A stretch of 64,000 nucleotides of DNA from Chloroflexota bacterium (lineage in GTDB: Bacteria; Chloroflexota; Dehalococcoidia; Lucifugimonadales; JADFKI01), in contig VXNZ01000012.1 in assembly GCA_009840355.1 (NCBI GenBank), positions 41,426 through 105,425 of the forward strand, given 5' to 3'. Below, piece after piece: positions 18,941 to 28,400 of this stretch. The position numbers and the translations under genes were made by a program. Positions within the stretch are counted from its first letter, which is position 1; every line of letters starts with the position of its first letter. The notes beneath the pieces are model-generated. The model saw only the letters and a program-made list of their open reading frames with translations, was not told the origin of the DNA and did no database searches.

Positions 18941-20483
18941 CGTTACCTCCGCGCTCAAGGCTGGCACGCACCAGCTCAAGAGCCTGCTCTTTAGTACTCA
19001 CTTCTCCGCTCGCCTGCGCCTCTCGCACACCTTCTAGCAAAACGCCGATTCTGCGTCCTGGTTCAAGCGCGAACTTGTCCATTATATCGTATCCGCTCAC
19101 CAACTTAGGAAGTGTTTTCGCCGAATCTCGCAGCGTTATGCCGCCATCCGCGCTTCCCGCATTCAGAATGTAGCGGATTAGGCGGCAGTGCGCGTCCCAG
19201 TCGTCGCGCTCCATCATCGGACCACGCGCTGCCAGATGGTCGGCGGTGTTCAGGTACAGCGTGTCAAGCGCGACATCGCCGACATCGCGGTAGTACCTGT
19301 ACAGCGCGCGCTTCGTGGGCAGTCCGCCGGGCGCCGCAAGCATTCGCGGACGCAGGTGGTGCTGCACCATGCCGGCGACATGCTCAACGCCGCGCTTCCC
19401 GAAGCGCAGCCGCGTGAGCATGCTGCGAACCATTTCCGCGCCTTCGCTGTGATGCCCCAAAAATCGAATGCGCCCGGAATCTTCGACAGTCCTCGTGGCG
19501 GGCTTAGCGACATCGTGCAATAGCGCGGTCAATTTCAGGAACGTCAGCCTGTCGAAGCCATCACTGACTTCGCAGGCGATGCGCTCACGCATGCCAGTGA
19601 AGCGCGGCACTTTGGAGAGCAGCGTTGATTCGTGGTCATTCTCGTCATCGAACATCGCGTCAACCCATCTCACGGTCTCGATCTGATGATTGAGCACATC
19701 CCAGTAGTGTTCCTTAGGCTGCGTTACGCCTCTCGAATCATCCAATTCCGGCAAGACTGCGCACAATAGACCTACTTCGTCAAGCAGCCGTACGCCATCG
19801 TATGCGCTGGGTGTGCCCAAGAGCCGCATTAGTTCGTCGCGAACACGTTCCTGCGCCACTTCGTTGATGCGATTCGCGCGCTCCTTGATAGCATGCGCTG
19901 TCTCGGATTCAAGGGCGAAGCCGAATTGCGCCGCCAGTCTTGCGCCGCGCAAGAGGCGAAGGCGGTCTTCGTCCAATGCCACCGCAGACACCATCCGTAC
20001 TACGCCGTCTCGCAGGTCGCCTAGCCCGCCGCACGGGTCTATCAGGTAACCTTCCCAGTCGTCACAAACTGCTGCATTGATAGGCAGTCCCAGCGCGTTG
20101 ATGGTAAAGTCTCGCCGTCGCAAGTCTTGTTCTATTCCCCTCTGATAGGTCGTGATATCCACGATGCCCGTAGCATCACCGCCGTTGGTCACCGCAACAC
20201 GGGCAATCTGCCAATCGTCGTGCAAACGCACGCAGTTTCCACCAAGTGCGTTCGCAATCTCACTGCCTACCGCGTACGCATCGCCATTGACGGCAATGTC
20301 GATGTCATCCACGGCGCGCCCCATTAACGTATCGCGGATTACGCCGCCCACCAGATAGGCGTCAATGCTCACGCTTGCGCCGCGCCTGCCGGCGAAAAAT
20401 GCCGCAAGACGCTGCACCATCGGCGGAAAGCGTATGGCGTGCGGCAAGGCAGTATAGCGGGAAATTGAGAGTGCTTCGTTCAT
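18933..20483 (-). CDS. cca: CCA tRNA nucleotidyltransferase / poly(A) polymerase family with HD domain
   Basis: A 516-aa class II nucleotidyltransferase. The head domain has YLVGGVIRDTLMGR and the catalytic DDIDIAV (DxD), then RRRDFTINALG. The linker carries EDRLRLLRGARLAAQFGF, the usual RNA-binding neck. A C-terminal HD domain follows (LLHDVAKPATRTV, then GHHSEGAEM). Such proteins add CCA to tRNA 3' ends, though some are A-adding only. The tRNA-Lys gene in this window encodes its own CCA, so repair of ends is a likely role. It overlaps secD by 8 bases. Confidence 0.9.
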   Translation of the reverse strand: MNEALSISRYTALPHAIRFPPMVQRLAAFFAGRRGASVSIDAYLVGGVIRDTLMGRAVDDIDIAVNGDAYAVGSEIANALGGNCVRLHDDWQIARVAVTNGGDATGIVDITTYQRGIEQDLRRRDFTINALGLPINAAVCDDWEGYLIDPCGGLGDLRDGVVRMVSAVALDEDRLRLLRGARLAAQFGFALESETAHAIKERANRINEVAQERVRDELMRLLGTPSAYDGVRLLDEVGLLCAVLPELDDSRGVTQPKEHYWDVLNHQIETVRWVDAMFDDENDHESTLLSKVPRFTGMRERIACEVSDGFDRLTFLKLTALLHDVAKPATRTVEDSGRIRFLGHHSEGAEMVRSMLTRLRFGKRGVEHVAGMVQHHLRPRMLAAPGGLPTKRALYRYYRDVGDVALDTLYLNTADHLAARGPMMERDDWDAHCRLIRYILNAGSADGGITLRDSAKTLPKLVSGYDIMDKFALEPGRRIGVLLEGVREAQASGEVSTKEQALELVRASLERGGNGA

Positions 20484-20574
20484 TGATTTAGAATGCGCGG
20501 TGTCGCGCAGCCCGATGGCGAAGAATGTACAACTGCGTTCGTGGCAAAGGCACTCGACACCATTTGAGATTTTG

Positions 20575-21222
20575 CTATTTGATCTTTAATGTGGCGGGGG
20601 TGTTGCGCGAGTCTTGTTCGGGCAGCCACAGACCGCTTTCGCCGGCGTGCGAGGCTTGCGGCGCATCGTCGGCATCGGCGCTGTTCGTACCGTCTGTGTC
20701 GTCGTCCTGTGCGGCATCCGCATCATCCGGCTCCGGCGCGGCTTCGTCTTCTTCCACGACCTTGATGAGCTTTTCGTGCGCCTCCATGTGATCGGTGTAC
20801 AGGATGCCATTCAGGTGATCGACTTCGTGCTCCATCGCCTGCGACAGCATATCTTCGGCGCGCAGTTTCACGGTCTTCGCACTGTGGTCGAGCGCGCGGA
20901 AGCGTATCGACACAGATCGCGTTACGAAGCCCTTATAGCCCGCAATGCTCAGGCAACCCTCTTCGACGCGGCGCTCGCCTTCGCGCAGTGTGATTTCTGG
21001 GTTGATGTAGATGCGCGCATCCTCTTCGTCCGGCAGCTGAATCACAACCACGCGCCATAGTTCGCCAACCTGATTCGCCGCGAGACCCACGCCCTTCGCA
21101 TCGCGCATCGTGTCAACCATGTCGTACGCGAGACGCAATACACTATCGTTGATGGCGCGCACTCTCTTCGCCCTTTGTCGGAGCGTGGGATGCGGTATTT
21201 GCAGTATTTCGCGAATAGCCAT
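20575..21222 (-). CDS. def: Peptide deformylase with acidic C-terminal tail
   Basis: A 215-aa metalloprotease that removes formyl groups from new proteins. All three motifs are intact: GVGLAANQVG, EGCLSI and HEVDHLNG (QAMEHEVDHLNGILYTDH). The body ends near residue 155 and is followed by about 60 residues rich in Asp, Glu and Ala (DDADAAQDDDTDG), unusual for the family. The ATG at 21222 is chosen because GAGGC precedes it and it gives the standard MAIREI start; the frame runs 27 codons further upstream. Confidence 0.94.
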   Translation of the reverse strand: MAIREILQIPHPTLRQRAKRVRAINDSVLRLAYDMVDTMRDAKGVGLAANQVGELWRVVVIQLPDEEDARIYINPEITLREGERRVEEGCLSIAGYKGFVTRSVSIRFRALDHSAKTVKLRAEDMLSQAMEHEVDHLNGILYTDHMEAHEKLIKVVEEDEAAPEPDDADAAQDDDTDGTNSADADDAPQASHAGESGLWLPEQDSRNTPATLKIK

Positions 21223-21325
21223 CGTCTGCCTCGCAATGCGTACGCTGCATGTGTAGTCACAGGAATCGATTACTCTAGACCGGGTTGACGCAGAGCGGCG
21301 CATGCATTTATCAGTTCAACACCTG

Positions 21326-21354
21326 ATTATAGACCCACTGGTAAGTTAGTGCAA
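21326..21354 (-). promoter_or_regulatory. Promoter for def
   Basis: On the minus strand TTGCAC (21349-21354) and a perfect TATAAT (21326-21331) are 17 bases apart. This predicts a transcript start near 21319 and a leader of about 100 bases. It lies in the 316-base divergent spacer between def and the EF-G paralogue. Confidence 0.55.
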
Positions 21355-21538
21355 AGAATTGCGTGCTGCTGGAAGTGTGTGGCGTTCGTCTTGAACACTT
21401 CCCGGCTTTCCCATTCTGATAGAGACACAAAGGGCGACTCTATGCTCTCATACAATAATCACTATTCTGGCTGTTGCACGATTATGCGCCTTTGACTAGA
21501 ATTGGGGGAACACATTTTATAGCCGGAGGGAAAGCAGT

Positions 21539-23584
21539 ATGCCGAAGTTCACCACCGACAAGTTGCGCAACATAGTTCTGCTGTCACACGGGGGCGCAGG
21601 GAAGACTATACTTGCAGAGGCTATGCTGCACACCGCGGGGCACACCACGCGGCTCGGCAGAGTGGAAGACGGCACGACAGTCTCTGACTTCGAGCCTGAG
21701 GAGATTCGCCGCCAGTCCAGCTCGCAGATGTCCGTTCTCGCCTGCCCGTGGCGCGACAGCAAGATTAATATCCTAGACACGCCGGGCTACGCGGACTTTC
21801 GTGGTGAAGTGATTTCTGCTTCCCGCGTAGCGGACGCCGCGATAATTGTCGTATCCGCAGCGGCTGGCGTGGAAGTTGGCACGAACCAGATGTGGAATCT
21901 CGCCACTGAGCGCAATATGCCGCGCATAATCTTCATCAGCAAGATGGATCGTGAGAACGCGGATTTCGATCGCATCATGGCGGACATCACCGACCGATTC
22001 GGCAGGGAATGCGTGCCGGTGCAGATTCCTATCGGTGCGGAAGCCGACTTTTCCGGCGTGGTCAACCTGCTAGATCCTGATGCAGATGCGCCGGGGGACG
22101 CCGCGGACGCCGTTGAAGAAGCGCGCGAACGCCTCATAGAAGCGGTCGCGGAAGCCGATGACGAACTCGCCGACAAGTACCTTGAAGGCGAGGAAATCAC
22201 ACAATCCGAGATGATTGCGGGACTGAAGCAAGGCATATTGGACGGGCTGATTATTCCGGTTCTGGTCGGCGCATCGACGACGCAGGTCGGCACGACTGAG
22301 CTGCTCGACGCCGTGGTGGATTTCCTGCCGTCGCCGGCAGATGTCAGCAATGTAACTGCGCAGACCACAGACGGCGCGGTGTCCATGGGCCCTGACAGCA
22401 ACGGACCGCTCGCGGCGCTGGTGTTCAAGACATCGGCAGACCCGTTCGTAGGCAAGCTGTCATACTTCCGCGTGTACAGCGGCACATTCACAGGAGACAG
22501 CCAGCATTGGAATGCCAACACCGGACAGCAAGAGCGCGTAGGGCAGGTGTTCGAGGTGCGCGGCAAGGAGCAGACCGCCGCCCCTGAACTTGCATCCGGC
22601 GACATCGGGGCGACGCCAAAGCTCAACTCCGTGCTAACAGGGCATACTATCTGCCAGCGCGACAACCCATTCACACTGGAAGGCATGGAATTCCCAAGCT
22701 CGGTTTATCTGATGGCTGTTTTCCCCAAGTCACAGGCGGACGTGGACAAGATGACCAGTTCGCTGTCGCGCATCACGGAGGAAGACCCGAGCCTAACAGT
22801 AACGCGCGAGCCGGACACGCTGGAAGTGTTGCTTGGTGGTTTAGGCGACACACACGTTGACCTCGCGGTCGAGAAGATGAAGAACAAGTTCGGCGCGGAG
22901 ATGATTTTGCAGGTGCCGAAGGTCGCGTATAAGGAGACCATCAGCGGCAGGACGCGAGTGGAATATCGCCACAAGAAGCAGTCCGGCGGGCACGGTCAGT
23001 TCGGTCATGTGTGGCTGGAGCTTGAGCCGCTGCCTCGTGGCGGAGGCTTCGAGTTTGCCGAGACCGTCGTCGGCGGTAATGTGCCGCGCGAGTATATCCC
23101 TTCTGTGGAGAAGGGCGTATCCAAGGCGATGACGGGCGGCGCAATTGCCGGCTACCCCATTGTGGACATTAAAGCGACGCTATTCGACGGCAGCTACCAC
23201 ACCGTTGACTCGTCCGGCATCTGCTTTGAAATTGCAGGCGGGCAGGCGCTGACGAAGGGCGTGCAATTGGCGTCGCCCACGCTGCTAGAGCCGATAATGC
23301 GCGTGCAGATAACCGTCCCCGACGATTACACGGGCGATATAATCGGCGACATGAATTCTAAGCGCGGCAGGATCCACGGCATGACGCCTATGGGCAACGG
23401 TACGACGATGATCGAAGGCGAGACCCCACAGGCGGAGATGCTGCGCTACGCTACCGAGCTGCGCTCCATGACGCAGGGACAAGGCGGCTTCATCATCGAT
23501 TTCGACCACTACGAAGAAGTCCCAGCCCACCTAGTAGATCGTATAGTAGAGCAGCTGCGCGAACGCGAAGCCGCAAGGGCGTAG
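21539..23584 (+). CDS. Elongation factor G-like GTPase (EF-G2 type)
   Basis: A 681-aa translational GTPase with the five-domain EF-G layout. The P-loop is SHGGAGKT (residues 16-23), rather than the AHIDAGKT form of main EF-G. G3 is DTPGYADF and G4 is SKMD in place of NKMD. Domain IV shows GGHGQFGHV and the C-terminus QGGFIIDFDHYEEVP. These features match the EF-G-like paralogues found beside a canonical fusA in many bacteria, so it is probably not the only translocase. GGAGGG sits about 8 bases before the ATG. Confidence 0.9.
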   Translation: MPKFTTDKLRNIVLLSHGGAGKTILAEAMLHTAGHTTRLGRVEDGTTVSDFEPEEIRRQSSSQMSVLACPWRDSKINILDTPGYADFRGEVISASRVADAAIIVVSAAAGVEVGTNQMWNLATERNMPRIIFISKMDRENADFDRIMADITDRFGRECVPVQIPIGAEADFSGVVNLLDPDADAPGDAADAVEEARERLIEAVAEADDELADKYLEGEEITQSEMIAGLKQGILDGLIIPVLVGASTTQVGTTELLDAVVDFLPSPADVSNVTAQTTDGAVSMGPDSNGPLAALVFKTSADPFVGKLSYFRVYSGTFTGDSQHWNANTGQQERVGQVFEVRGKEQTAAPELASGDIGATPKLNSVLTGHTICQRDNPFTLEGMEFPSSVYLMAVFPKSQADVDKMTSSLSRITEEDPSLTVTREPDTLEVLLGGLGDTHVDLAVEKMKNKFGAEMILQVPKVAYKETISGRTRVEYRHKKQSGGHGQFGHVWLELEPLPRGGGFEFAETVVGGNVPREYIPSVEKGVSKAMTGGAIAGYPIVDIKATLFDGSYHTVDSSGICFEIAGGQALTKGVQLASPTLLEPIMRVQITVPDDYTGDIIGDMNSKRGRIHGMTPMGNGTTMIEGETPQAEMLRYATELRSMTQGQGGFIIDFDHYEEVPAHLVDRIVEQLREREAARA

Positions 23585-23620
23585 GCACAAGCATAACTGG
23601 AAACAACGCACATACAAAAA

Positions 23621-23656
23621 CAGAGGCGCGTCCCACTATTGCAGGGCGCGCCTCTG
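23621..23656 (-). terminator. Intrinsic terminator
   Basis: A perfect 10-bp stem (CAGAGGCGCG with CGCGCCTCTG) with a 16-base loop. On the minus strand it is followed by TTTTTGT, so it should end transcription of the 473-aa surface protein gene. It may also stop the EF-G-like gene from the other side. Confidence 0.65.
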
Positions 23657-23738
23657 TCTGTTCGTGGTCGCTTGTTCTGTCCTCTCCCCATTGCCCTCCA
23701 TTGACAGAGCAAGGCTAGGAAAGGGGTGTCTTTCATCA

Positions 23739-25160
23739 TCACTCCCCGTCTATAACTGCATGCCTGCTTCGCCACCAAATTCCAAGCAATGCAGATGCCG
23801 CTACAGCCGCGATAGCGAATAATAAAAGGCCGCCAATTCTCATCATCAAGGTCCCGCTAACCAGACTAATCTGCTCAATTGCGGATTCTCCATTTGGGAG
23901 AGCATCAGACGCCGGCTCATGAAGTGGCGCTACAGTAGGTGGCGGATCGACGATAATGAGCAGCGGCCTGGAGGGATCTGTTGGGTATAACCGCACTGCC
24001 TCCGGTATGTCTGTCCTGATGATTGGCTGATTTTGCAAAACAACCGGTATGGGCTGAACGGAATTTGATGCCAAGGTCGTTGTAGGAGGCAGTGAAGTGG
24101 CTGCGAGCGAAGAATTGGCGTGCGGCGGTGCGGTTGCCGGAGCAACCGAGGCCACCGTAATTTCTGGCATTCGAGTTGCGGTCGGAGCGGTGTCCGCCTG
24201 TGCGCCATCGCTTGTTGCCTGTGCCGTCGGCTGCGGGATGTGTGCACGCGTAAGATGAATGCCCGTCAGCGGCGGCGCTGGCGTAAAGGTCACACCAATA
24301 GAAATTGACGCGTTAAGCAGTAGAACCTCAGTGGCAGCCGGTATAGGTGTGGCTGTTGGCGTGACCGTCGGTGCGGATGTAGCCGTCGATGTGCGCGTTG
24401 CCTTAGCCCGAGTTACTGGCGCTAGAGTTGCAGTGCCAAACAATGCAGGCGTACTGCTCGGCGTGGCAGTTCTAGTTCGCGTGGGAGTCCTAGTCCAAGT
24501 CGCGGTCGGCGTCCGCGTTCGCGTGGGTGTCGCCGTGGGCGTTGCGGTCGCGGTCGCCCTAGGCGTCGCAGTAGGCGTGCTTGTGGGCAACGGAGTTGCG
24601 GTCGCGGTCGGTGTGTGTGTCGGTGTTGGCGTCGGGCTGCTGATGGTGAAATGGACAGTGTCGCTAGTCAAGGGCAAGTCTTCGCCTTCCGTTTCCACTA
24701 TCAGAGTTGCGGAATAGTCGCCGTGCGCAGCTTGTTCGCTGTCCGGCGTCCACAGCACTTCGATTTGCACACTCCCACCGGCGCGCCGAGCTTTGTACAC
24801 TGGCGGCACCGGCAATACGCTGTCGAATGTAACATCGCCGAGCACCGTGCCAGTGGCTCCGTCCATCCCTGAAACATCGAAGTCGCCTTCCAGCAGCGGC
24901 AGCTCGACTTCGAGTTTCTGCGGACCATCGACCAGAAGCGATACATTGCTTATTTCGGCGAGTTCCCGGCTCTCGAACATCAATCGAGCCGTGAAACGAG
25001 TCTGGCTCGCATCGTCGGAATTCACCTGCTCGGAGCGTATGCTGACATCCAACTCCGGCGCTAAAGTGTACGCCGTTCTATCGCCCATCAGCAGGTGAAT
25101 CACCACCACCGCAATCGGAATCAATAGCCAGAATGGGCTTGACTTCGCAATTGTTGCCAA
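23739..25160 (-). CDS. Membrane-anchored Thr/Pro-rich surface protein
   Basis: A 473-aa predicted surface protein of no family I recognise. It begins with a signal-anchor helix ([17 protein letters not shown], residues 10-26), then a beta-rich domain of about 130 residues that looks like CARDB/Ig-type folds. A long low-complexity linker of TPT/TAT units follows, then a second Thr/Ala/Pro-rich region. It ends with a membrane helix ([20 protein letters not shown]) and a short basic tail. The start is TTG at 25160, with a poor ribosome site. It is divergent from the 1280-aa surface protein, which shares the architecture. Confidence 0.72.
   Translation of the reverse strand: MATIAKSSPFWLLIPIAVVVIHLLMGDRTAYTLAPELDVSIRSEQVNSDDASQTRFTARLMFESRELAEISNVSLLVDGPQKLEVELPLLEGDFDVSGMDGATGTVLGDVTFDSVLPVPPVYKARRAGGSVQIEVLWTPDSEQAAHGDYSATLIVETEGEDLPLTSDTVHFTISSPTPTPTHTPTATATPLPTSTPTATPRATATATPTATPTRTRTPTATWTRTPTRTRTATPSSTPALFGTATLAPVTRAKATRTSTATSAPTVTPTATPIPAATEVLLLNASISIGVTFTPAPPLTGIHLTRAHIPQPTAQATSDGAQADTAPTATRMPEITVASVAPATAPPHANSSLAATSLPPTTTLASNSVQPIPVVLQNQPIIRTDIPEAVRLYPTDPSRPLLIIVDPPPTVAPLHEPASDALPNGESAIEQISLVSGTLMMRIGGLLLFAIAAVAASALLGIWWRSRHAVIDGE
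24290..24660 (-). repeat. Thr/Pro-coding low-complexity repeat
   Basis: Imperfect short repeats coding for TPT, TAT and TRT units within the 473-aa surface protein gene. The DNA is highly repetitive and so prone to length change. Confidence 0.7.
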
Positions 25161-25257
25161 CAGATAAATCTTTCACTTAGCACGAATAACATGCGGCGCA
25201 TACTATCACTTGTTTGAGAGAAGGGATAGCCCTTGCTTCAAAGCGCACTGAATTCTC

Positions 25258-25290
25258 GTCCTTCGACAGGCCCTGGACAGACGGGTCTTG
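25258..25290. repeat. REP-like palindromic repeat remnant
   Basis: GTCCTTCGACAGGCCCTGG, continuing into ACAGACGGGTC, resembles the widespread dispersed palindrome with core GTCCTTCGACAGGCTCAGGAC. It lies between the two divergent surface-protein genes. The family resemblance is from memory. Confidence 0.4.
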
Positions 25291-25336
25291 TTATTTCGAC
25301 CATCCGAATGAAACGCTATCAATCCAATTATGGCAG

Positions 25337-25365
25337 TTGACATATATCAGATAGTCCTATACATT
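25337..25365 (+). promoter_or_regulatory. Promoter for the 1280-aa surface protein
   Basis: A perfect TTGACA (25337-25342) and TACATT (25360-25365) are separated by 17 bases, about 46 bases before the GTG start. The surrounding DNA is AT-rich. Confidence 0.55.
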
Positions 25366-25410
25366 GCCCGCAATTATATAACTTTTATAATATGTTTTAT
25401 TATCTAATGT

Positions 25411-28400
25411 GTGAGTGACTTGCCTAATGGCGTACTTCGTAACTTAGTAATCTTGCTTGGCGTGGCAATGCTTGCAGTGGTTTGGACGCAGATTGCTGTC
25501 GAAGCAATGCTTGGCGCTAGGCAAGCCTCTTCCACGCCTGCCATTAACTTGACCGTCACGCCCGGCGATAAACGGCTCGATGCCGAATGGACAGTCGTCG
25601 GAGTCGATAAAATCCAATATATGGCCATTCAGTGGCGTGTGAATTCGACTGACGATTGGCACCTCACAGACGATCCTCCTCGCGTGCAGGTGGACAATGA
25701 TGCTAGGTCATTTACAATCAATCACACAATGGAAGAACGTCCGGATGATTGGTATGAAGTTGACTTAACCAATGGAGTAAATTACCAAGTTAGAGTCTGG
25801 ATAAACCTAGGCACTACTGACCTATTAGTCTCGAATGTAGTCGTAGTAGCGCCGGGAGAACCGGAACCCACGCCAACACCGACCATTACGCCGACTCCCA
25901 CAGTTACTCCCACTCCGACAAATACCCACACCCCCACGATTACTCCCACTCCCACTAGCACCCCAACGCCGACCATCACGCACACACCTACGCCCGCGCC
26001 ATCTATAAACTTGGAGGTTACGCCCGGCGAAGGGCAGCTTGATGCCGAATGGACAATTGATAATGTCAATAGCTTTAAGTTTATGTCCATTCAGTGGCGT
26101 GAGAAATCTAACGCAGATTGGCACCTATTAGATGATCCCCCGCGTAAGCCGTTTGAAGACAAAAGTATCAGGTCATTCACCATCGACCACATTCTTGTGA
26201 AAGCTGAGGATGACTATGATAAGTTCGCCTTAACCAATGGCAAGGACTATCAAATCAGGGTTTGGATTGACCGGGGTGTCGAGGATTATGTAGTCTCGAA
26301 TGTCTTCGTAGCCGCGCCATCAGCCCCGACACCTACGCCAACAGTGACGCCCACAGATACACCAACTCCGACGCCGACGGCCACACCTACCGATATGCCA
26401 ACGCCAACGCACACTCCCACGCCTACGAATACGCCCACCGATACGCCGACGCCGACGCAGACTCCCACGATTACGCCAACTCCGACGCCAACAGCCACGC
26501 CGACTCACACGCCCACGCCTACCTTTACCGCCACGAACACTCCCACGCCGTCTATACACTTGGAGGTTATGCCCGGCGATGGACAGTTCGACGCCTCTTG
26601 GGAACTTAAGAATGTACAGAGTTTCACGGGCATGTCGGTCCAGTGGCGCGAGGAATCGGACGCGGATTGGGAGCGCTATGTCATCCCGCGCAATTCGTTC
26701 ACCATGCCGCAAGAGCGCGATGTACGCAAATTCACGATTGACTATATCCCTGTGGAATATGAGCCTGGCAAATGGCGCTACCCGCGGCTGACCAACGGCA
26801 CGGACTATCAGGTACGGGTATGGATCGAGAGCGGCGCGACCAACTATACGATATCTAATGTCGTCGTAATAGCGCCGGTAGCCCCGACACCTACGCCGAC
26901 AGCCACGCCCACAGATACACCTACGCCAACAGCCACACCTACTATCACGCCAACACCCTCGATCACGCCAACGCCTACAGATACGCCAACTCCGACTCAC
27001 ACACCTACACCTACGGATACGCCAACGCCGACCCATACACCCACGCCTACCGATACGCCCACCATCACCCCTACGCCGACCTTCACGCACACGCCTACCT
27101 TTACCGCCACGAACACTCCCACGCCGTCTATACTCTTGGAGGTTATGCCCAGCGACAGGCAGCTCGTGGCGTCTTGGGAACTTAAGAATGCGCAGAATTT
27201 CACAGGCATGTCGATCCAGTGGCGCGAGGAATCGGACGCGGATTGGGAACGCTATGTCGCCCCGCGCAATTCGTTCACCATGCCGCAAGAGCGCGATGTA
27301 CGCAAATTCACGATTGACTATGTGCCGGAGGAATATGAGCCTGAGCAATGGCGCAACGTACCACTGACCGACGGCACGGATTATCAGGTACGGGTATGGA
27401 TCGAGAGTAGTGCGACCAACTATACGATATCCAATGTCGTCGTCGTCGCGCCGGGAGACCCGACACCTACGCCGACAGCCACACCAACCATCACCCCTAC
27501 GCCAACCATCACGCCCACGCCTACGATCACACCCACACCTACGGATACGCCGACTCCAACGCGCACGCCCACACCTACATATACGCCGACTCCAACGCGT
27601 ACTCCAACGCCTACCAATACGCCAATTCCGACGCCCACAAGCACCAATACGCCGGAGCCGATACGGCCTAAGCCGTCGCTGTCCAACACACCAGAGCCGA
27701 GCATAACGCCGATTGTCAGGCTTGTTGGAACGATTCCACCGGCCACCGGCGAGATTAGCTTTCATATAAGGGACGGCGCGCTTGGCACGATTCACTCATG
27801 CGTGGCAGTTTGGGATGGTGTCAGTGAGAATTATGATGGCAACGACGCTCAAGGGTTCAATATCAGAAGCGGCGAGCCTGAGCCGGATAGGTTCTCCACC
27901 AGTGAGGACTGCGCTTACACCGAGCACTCACGCCTGGCAGCGCAACCGCCACTGACCGCGTACGACGATGGCACGCCAACTTTGATCAATTATGACCTCA
28001 CGGACTTCGCCTATACGCCGGAAGTATATCTAGCCGCCGATTTAGACACTGGCAGCCGACTAGAAGTCCTGTACTACTTCTACGTCGTAGATTCTTATGA
28101 CGCGGACGACAAGCGAGCGAAAGTAGTCGGGGAATCGGATGCCGATGGCGAGTGGGTCGCGATTAGCGAGGTGGTGAGCGAAGCGGATTCGTCGCCGTCT
28201 GCGACCTCGAATCTGTTCTTGGGCAAAGTAAGTGTCAGCAGCGATTCACAGATGGCGGGCGCAGGCGATGGCGTCGTTTATGCGAAGAGCGGCGACCATG
28301 TGAGCGTCTCGTATCTGGATGAAGACGGCAACGAGAAGGCGAAATCTGAGGACGCGCCAGAGCCTAGCCCGCCGCCACTCGTCGCGCCCACGCCGACGCT

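Noticed and set aside
21492..21520. TTGACT and TTTTAT boxes before the EF-G-like gene
   Set aside because: The predicted transcript start falls inside or after the ribosome site, so it cannot serve as the promoter of this gene.
25867..27700. CRISPR-like spacing of repeats
   Set aside because: The repeats are short, in frame and code for Thr-Pro linkers. There is no constant direct repeat with unique spacers.
26320..27795. Long Arg/Gly/Cys-rich open frame on the minus strand (491 codons)
   Set aside because: It lies opposite the FN3-like modules and Thr/Pro linkers; repetitive ACN/CCN codons on the plus strand give long open frames on the other strand. No start site or protein family fits.
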